DNA of 64,000 nucleotides from Pyropia yezoensis (taxonomy: Eukaryota > Rhodophyta > Bangiophyceae > Bangiales > Bangiaceae): the NCBI GenBank assembly GCA_009829735.1, contig CM020620.1:25518020-25582019 (forward strand), in the 5' to 3' direction. A program made the position numbers and the translations under genes. Shown here in pieces: positions 59,625 through 64,000 of this stretch; position 1 is the stretch's first letter; the number at the start of each line of letters is the position of its first letter. The notes below the pieces were generated by a model, which searched no databases, was not told the origin of the DNA, and was given only the letters and a program-made list of their open reading frames with translations.

Positions 59625-61808
59625 TTACTCGTTTCCCGCCCTTGGTAGGGTGCTGTCCGCCGGGACATCCGGCTGAGGAGGTGCCTCCTCGACGGCCAGT
59701 ACTCCCCCTGGAGCTGGCTGCCTACCCGGTGCGGGTCCGGGTGCTCTGGCGGGATACCCCCCGGTGGATGCCTTGCGTTGCGCCGCGGCCCGCCGAGACT
59801 CCTCGGGGATGAGTGGGCAGGAAGACACCCAGTGCTGGGGATCCCCACACAACATACATCCGGACGTGCCGGTCCCTCCTTGAGTTCGCATCGGGGTAGC
59901 CCCGTAGCTGCGGTTGCCTCCCTCGGGCGCCCGAGTGCCTGCTCCCTGGTAGGCCTTGGGTCCTTGGGTCAACCGGAACATGGACTCCCCCAACCGGTTG
60001 GGTCGGCCCGCAATCTGCGGAGGTGCCTCCGTACGTACTGCCCATGTAGGCAGGGGCTGGTGGGGGTTACCCGTAACCGGGGCATACCCCGTCGTCCGCA
60101 CATACGGGACGCGCCGTCCCGCTCCCTCGTTGACCTGGAACTGGGTCCCAGCCGGGGCGATGTACGCTACCGTACCGTGCTCATCAATCACCGGCGTCGC
60201 CGGTAGCAACAGGTGGCCCTGTTGGTCAACTAGAGGTTCATCCTCGCCCGTAGGGGTATGTTCGGTCGCCACCAGTACTGGTGCGGCCTTACGTTCCACC
60301 TTCTCTTGCCTCGGTACCGGGGTAAGATTGAGCTTGGTCCCCTCACCCTTGGGCTTTGAGGCCAGAGCACACTCCGGGTGTAGAACCCGGTAGGCGTCCC
60401 CTAGGGACTTGCACATATGCATCAGTCGACTGAAGTTCGTCCGTGCCGTGTTGGCTCCCCGTGCGGATATCCGCACGTAGTTGGGTACTCCTGCGAACAG
60501 GATGGCCCGTAGTTCCCCTTCTCCGAGGAGCTTCCCCAGCTCGTAGTCGAGCTCTTGAATCCGTCGTCCGAACATCTCCTCATCCTCCCAGCTCTGGGCG
60601 GTGGCAGTGCGCAGGGCCCGGTAGTGGTCCTCGCACTTGTCCTCACTGAGGTAACTGCTCAGCAGCTCCTTGAGGATCCCACGGTAATCCATGGGGGTGG
60701 CCTCGACCCTCATTCCCGGCATCGGGGATGCCTGGCAAAGAATGCCTCGCACCCGTTCATCAACAAAGAAAGGGAGGATCTCCAGGGCCAGCCCCTCGTT
60801 AACGAGGGCCTTGTCCGCGGCTGCCTTGAAGCTAGTCAAGAAGCCGATGACTGCCAACGGGCGTCCGTTCGGCCCTCCGAACATAGGGACTCCCTTCATA
60901 AGGGTCTGCATAGAGCGAATCGCTCGGTGCGACGTATTACGCATCGATTCCGATACGGTGGTAGATCGGTCTTCCAAACGATAACGTTCGGGAGTCAGTA
61001 CCGACCTGAAGACTTCGTTGACGATCTCCGTGTCAGCGTCCTGGATATCCAGTCGCTTAGCCAGTTGATGAGCAAACTCATCGGACTCCATCCGCTTCAG
61101 TAGGCTCGCAGTTACCTGCGCGGTCATAGCTTCCACCACTGAAGATGGTACTTCAGGCGTCGGCACTTCGGGAACCCGAGTTGCCTGGCCTCCTTCGTCG
61201 TGGGGATACTGTGAGAGGGTACCCCCTCCGCCAATAACCGACTCTCCACCGGCGTAAGTATTCGCCGGGTCGTGTCCGCGGAGTCCGCTTCGGGTGCTCC
61301 GAGCGTATCGCTCCGTGTGGCTCCGTTCCAACTCTGCCGACGAGTCGGATCCATACCCCATTGTGTCCGGGGGTTGTCCAGGAGTAGCAACACCGGGGTT
61401 GACCCTGGTGGACTCCGAAAGTAGTCCGGCCGGTTCGAACCGTACCGGTGTGGGAGGAACACGACGGGGTCCCGTCGTGTGGCGTGTTGACATCAACACT
61501 GCCATTGCGTCCTCCGTCCGATCTTGACGGGCGTCGAGTCCGGAAAACCGGGCCTCGATGAGGGCCAATGATGCCATCAGGGAATCCCCTGGTGAAGGAG
61601 GCGGCGGAGTGAGGTCGGTCGACGACAGTTGAGGCGGGCCCCCGCCTCCTGCCGTCCGAGCCGTGCCAAACGTCGATCCGGCACCTGAGAGCATTGGCGT
61701 CTCAATGTTGTCGATCGGGTTCCCAATCTCGGTTCCCGTAGTCACCTCCGGGGTCGGCGTCGACGCCGATCCGTCATCTTGAACGTTCCCCGTCTCTTGG
61801 GTAGACAT
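59625..61808 (-). CDS. gag: Retrotransposon gag with CCHC zinc knuckle
   Basis: 727 aa from the ATG at 61808 ([13 protein letters not shown]) to TAA at 59625-59627. The N-terminal 250 residues are Ser/Thr/Gly/Pro-rich. The middle (about 270-470) is the capsid-like part: [96 protein letters not shown]. This fits retrotrans_gag. Near the C-terminus is one zinc knuckle [14 protein letters not shown] (C-x2-C-x4-H-x4-C). The frame is undamaged, which suggests recent activity. It assembles the virus-like particle in related elements. Confidence 0.92.
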   Translation of the reverse strand: MSTQETGNVQDDGSASTPTPEVTTGTEIGNPIDNIETPMLSGAGSTFGTARTAGGGGPPQLSSTDLTPPPPSPGDSLMASLALIEARFSGLDARQDRTEDAMAVLMSTRHTTGPRRVPPTPVRFEPAGLLSESTRVNPGVATPGQPPDTMGYGSDSSAELERSHTERYARSTRSGLRGHDPANTYAGGESVIGGGGTLSQYPHDEGGQATRVPEVPTPEVPSSVVEAMTAQVTASLLKRMESDEFAHQLAKRLDIQDADTEIVNEVFRSVLTPERYRLEDRSTTVSESMRNTSHRAIRSMQTLMKGVPMFGGPNGRPLAVIGFLTSFKAAADKALVNEGLALEILPFFVDERVRGILCQASPMPGMRVEATPMDYRGILKELLSSYLSEDKCEDHYRALRTATAQSWEDEEMFGRRIQELDYELGKLLGEGELRAILFAGVPNYVRISARGANTARTNFSRLMHMCKSLGDAYRVLHPECALASKPKGEGTKLNLTPVPRQEKVERKAAPVLVATEHTPTGEDEPLVDQQGHLLLPATPVIDEHGTVAYIAPAGTQFQVNEGAGRRVPYVRTTGYAPVTGNPHQPLPTWAVRTEAPPQIAGRPNRLGESMFRLTQGPKAYQGAGTRAPEGGNRSYGATPMRTQGGTGTSGCMLCGDPQHWVSSCPLIPEESRRAAAQRKASTGGYPARAPGPAPGRQPAPGGVLAVEEAPPQPDVPADSTLPRAGNE

Positions 61809-62033
61809 AGTCACAATCAGTCAACCGACGTAACAATCACCACGAATAAGAGAGCGAGGGGGTAGATTGGGGAGAGTAACAGTAGATCACAGTCAAAGGT
61901 AAAAACTCAACACAATCGATCAGGTCGCAACACCACGAGTACAAGAAAAGGACCGGATCCCTATCCGTGTGCCAGGGCCGAAGACGGCGTCACCACAAGG
62001 GTGACGGAAACCCGTCCCCTGCTGCTCCACCAA
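61809..62033 (-). other. Retrotransposon leader with primer-binding site
   Basis: On the minus strand the LTR end CTACA at 62034 is followed by T and then TGGTGGAGCAGCAGGGGA (62015-62032), which has the TGG start expected of a primer-binding site paired to a tRNA 3' CCA end. The matching tRNA cannot be named from the window. The rest is the untranslated leader up to the gag ATG. Confidence 0.65.
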
Positions 62034-62396
62034 TGTAGCACAATAGGGATCCGTCGCACGTCCACTCTCAGGGAGCACTCACCAAGGGGGATCGGCACCA
62101 ACGTCACCGGGAGGCCAAGGTTGCTGTCCTTGGAGCGCATGCCACGGGACCAAGATGGGAGCCCAAATGGGAGGGGTTTGTTGTTCTACCTTGGCCGGCG
62201 GTGGATTCGCCACCGGCTCCCACGTTATAAACCCTCGGAGACACTACTAACTACCCTCCACCCCAAGATGCAAGTCCCTCTGGTCATACGTAACTTATAG
62301 ATACCGTGACCAGTACGAACTATCAAATTGAAAGGTAAGGGTTAGAAGTAGCCCCCCTAATATTAGGGTTACAATACGGCCAACCATATTGCTACA
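62034..62396 (-). repeat. Long terminal repeat, 363 bp
   Basis: The segment starts TGTAGCA and ends TGCTACA on either strand, that is TG...CA with a 7-bp inverted terminal repeat. On the minus strand it ends directly before the primer-binding site, so it is the 5' LTR of the minus-strand element. The other LTR is not in the window, so its identity to a partner cannot be checked. Confidence 0.85.
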
Positions 62397-62640
62397 CACG
62401 TCCGGATGTATGTTGTGTGGGGATCCCCAGCACTGGGTGTTTTCCTGCCCACTCATCCCCGAGGAGTCTCGGCGGGCAGCGGCGCAACGCAAGGCATCCA
62501 CCGGGGGGTATCCCGCCAGAGCACCCGGACCCGCACCGGGTAGGCAGCCAGCTCCAGGGGGAGTACTGGCCGTCGAGGAGGCACCTCCTCAGCCGGATGT
62601 CCCGGCGGACAGCACCCTACCAAGGGCGGGAAACGAGTAA
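62397..62640 (+). pseudogene. gag: gag C-terminal fragment with zinc knuckle
   Basis: Only the last 80 or so codons of gag remain, beginning just before the zinc knuckle [14 protein letters not shown] (Phe where the other copy has Ser) and ending in TAA at 62638-62640. An ATG at 62389 lies inside the LTR, so the visible open frame is a chance fusion. Confidence 0.85.
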
Positions 62641-62648
62641 GAGGAAGG

Positions 62649-64000
62649 ATGACCGGGGGGCGCTGGGGTAACCCAAGCAAGCCACCCCGGAGTACCGCGG
62701 GGAAAGCCCCACGGAGAGCGCGGTTGAGCCGACGCCGCATCAACCCCCGGGTACACCTTCCGGCCCCGACGACACGGCGTCAGGGGATTGATGACCAACC
62801 ACCAAGGTTGGGAGGAGAGGACGGGAAGCCCCGTCACATGGAACCAGACAAGGGTCCTGTTCAGGATGCCCGAGCTACACCGGATATCGGTGTAGGCCAC
62901 GTGCTGTTTACCTTGGAGAACTTCAAGGTATCAGCCACACTGGGGGTTGACCCCCAGTCGACACGATCGTACTACCCTGTCCTGGATACAAGGGCTGGAC
63001 CCAACCTTATCCGGAAGGATACCCTCCCGGACAAGTGGCTTCCGCGAGTCAGAGTGACTCGGGGACCCACCATCAAGGACGCGAATGGTCGCCTCATTCG
63101 TACGACCGCAGCGATGTCGCTGCGGGTGACCATCGGGGAACTCACCACGGAAGTCGACTTTCTGGTGTGTGGGACCCTATCGGTGCCCTGCATACTGGGG
63201 TGCACCTTCATCAACGTTCACGTTGATGCAATCCGGCCAGGCCGGAGGACCGTCGAGCTTCAAGAAGCCGACGGGACGAAGCGAGGACACACGGCTATCG
63301 TCAGGGACCTGACGCTACAAGGGAGCCACGTTAACGTGGCTGAGGTGTACGCAAGTGTCGAGCCGAAGACACTTCGGTTGGCCAAGCAAACTCGCTTTGA
63401 GCCGTTGTCGGAGACAGTCCTCCCGGTTAACTGTGACCTCGCAGGCATCTGCAGAGTAAAGTCCAACTTGCGGACGTACAAGCGCCATGGGTTGACCATG
63501 GCCAACGGTCTCATAGACCTCCCATCAGGAGGGTCGTCCCTCCTAGTGATGGCGAACTATCGCCGTAAGGCAGTCACCCTCCCGAAGGGAACTATCCTCG
63601 GGATTGCCGAGCTCTACGAAGGAGATATCCTTACCCCTGACAAGGAAGGTCAAGTGGACCCACTTGAGGTGCTGGCGGTCGCCGAGACCACCGAGCAACA
63701 GCAACCCGATGACGGGAAGCCTAGTCGACCATCATTACCGGCGGATATTCCGCCGAAGGACCAAGAAGCATTGAAGGCACTGGCCGAGGCTGACCTCGAC
63801 CACCTTCCCCCTTCGGTAGCCGAAGGGGTACGACGGATGTTAAGAAAGCATGACGTCATGTGGACAGGCGGAGCCCTGGGTACCATTGGGGCAACCCAAC
63901 ATCGTATAGACCTGGTACCAGGCGCACGCCCCGCCCGGTCACAACCGCACCGAGCGGGACCTATGCAACGAGAGATCGTTGATGGAGAAGTGAAGAGGAT
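62649..64000 (+). CDS. pol: Retrotransposon pol, protease and RT start, runs off window
   Basis: ATG at 62649 follows the gag TAA by 8 nt, as in the other copy. At least 450 codons are open to the window end. Same protease site DTRAG and same basic N-terminus as the minus-strand copy; the frame is undamaged. It reaches the beginning of the RT domain (IVDGEVKRM). The remainder lies outside the window. Confidence 0.88.
   Translation, partial: MTGGRWGNPSKPPRSTAGKAPRRARLSRRRINPRVHLPAPTTRRQGIDDQPPRLGGEDGKPRHMEPDKGPVQDARATPDIGVGHVLFTLENFKVSATLGVDPQSTRSYYPVLDTRAGPNLIRKDTLPDKWLPRVRVTRGPTIKDANGRLIRTTAAMSLRVTIGELTTEVDFLVCGTLSVPCILGCTFINVHVDAIRPGRRTVELQEADGTKRGHTAIVRDLTLQGSHVNVAEVYASVEPKTLRLAKQTRFEPLSETVLPVNCDLAGICRVKSNLRTYKRHGLTMANGLIDLPSGGSSLLVMANYRRKAVTLPKGTILGIAELYEGDILTPDKEGQVDPLEVLAVAETTEQQQPDDGKPSRPSLPADIPPKDQEALKALAEADLDHLPPSVAEGVRRMLRKHDVMWTGGALGTIGATQHRIDLVPGARPARSQPHRAGPMQREIVDGEVKR

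Larger units (their letters stand above)
56204..62396 (-). mobile_element. Ty3/gypsy-type LTR retrotransposon, minus strand, 3' end in gap
   Basis: Reading on the minus strand the order is LTR (62034-62396), primer-binding site, gag, protease, reverse transcriptase, RNase H, integrase. The order PR-RT-RH-IN identifies the Ty3/gypsy superfamily. gag and the first 518 codons of pol are intact, but the 3' part of pol (56204-58062) carries an in-frame TGA and several frame changes. The second LTR is not visible. The element's 5' LTR abuts a second, oppositely oriented copy at 62397. Confidence 0.92.
62397..64000 (+). mobile_element. Second, inverted retrotransposon copy, 5' truncated
   Basis: Starts directly at the LTR boundary and runs off the window. 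Base 62397 corresponds to base 59868 of the minus-strand copy, and 64000 to 58265, with no insertion or deletion over 1604 bp. I noticed three substitutions: 62441 (T, other copy C), 62478 (A for C) and 63161 (T for C). The copy lacks its own LTR, leader and most of gag at this junction. Confidence 0.9.

Noticed and set aside
62389..62640. 84-codon plus-strand frame starting inside the LTR
   Set aside because: A chance fusion of the last LTR bases with the gag C-terminal fragment; not an independent gene.
1..64000. tRNA, rRNA or CRISPR-like arrays
   Set aside because: I looked for B-box-like GGTTCGAATCC words and for regularly spaced identical repeats. The few GGTTCGA words lie in the retrotransposon without a cloverleaf, and no repeat-spacer array was seen.

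Overview
The window reads as nuclear DNA of a very GC-rich eukaryote. The best fit is a bangiophyte red alga of the Porphyra/Pyropia type, and this is an inference. Three things point there: small spliced genes with GT-AG introns of about 190-440 bp, a plastid-targeted preprotein starting MAFVGAAAAF (a phenylalanine near the N-terminus is typical of red-lineage transit peptides), and extreme GC with many long C or G runs. Because stop codons are rare in such sequence, long open frames occur on both strands. I accepted only genes with family motifs, splice logic or a convincing signal or transit peptide.

Layout. 1-5.8 kb: no gene. It holds a GC-only minisatellite, two MITEs with TTA target duplications and a CAGCCTACATT inverted-repeat motif. 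5.8-7.1 kb (-): a secreted protein. 9.1-9.7 kb (+): a 90-aa plastid membrane protein. 10.5-12.0 kb (-): an NAD(P)-binding epimerase-like protein, interrupted at a poly-C tract. 14.4-16.7 kb (+): a PHO80/U-type cyclin with polyglutamine. 17.8-20.8 kb (-): an ER Hsp70-like GRP170/HYOU1. 21.4-22.6 kb (+): GAR1. 22.9-25.6 kb (-): a PH-domain CAMK-type kinase. 27.8-28.6 kb (+): a secreted four-repeat protein. A TA-flanked MITE lies at 29.0-29.5 kb. 29.8-32.3 kb (-): a class 3 lipase. 33.8-36.8 kb (-): a large unrecognised protein. 37.7-38.8 kb (-): a HAD phosphatase. 40.5-41.4 kb (+): an Mpo1/DUF962-like membrane protein. 42.1-46.7 kb (-): cohesin SMC1. 47.3-48.3 kb (+): a YebC/TACO1 protein. 48.8-49.7 kb (-): a broken translin-like gene. 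50.7-53.3 kb (-): a WD40 protein resembling TFIIIC subunit GTF3C2. 53.9-55.7 kb (+): a plastid lipase/C2-like gene cut by a 459-bp N gap.

From 56.2 kb to the end the sequence is Ty3/gypsy-type LTR retrotransposon. One copy lies on the minus strand: LTR 62034-62396, primer-binding site, gag, protease/RT, and a frame-broken RNase H/integrase part next to the gap. Its LTR abuts a second copy in the opposite orientation (62397-64000). The two arms match colinearly over 1604 bp, with only three substitutions noticed.

The host genes are mostly housekeeping: chromatin cohesion, rRNA pseudouridylation, ER folding, cell cycle, Pol III transcription and organelle translation. They do not form one pathway. 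Several are arranged as divergent pairs that share 0.5-0.7 kb of upstream DNA (HYOU1/GAR1, SMC1/YebC, WD40/lipase-like). I found no CRISPR array, operon, rRNA or convincing tRNA. The most unusual items are the inverted retrotransposon pair with its TAA-8nt-ATG gag/pol junction, the three non-autonomous DNA transposons, the secreted repeat protein, and a recurrent GTACTGTAC motif between genes.
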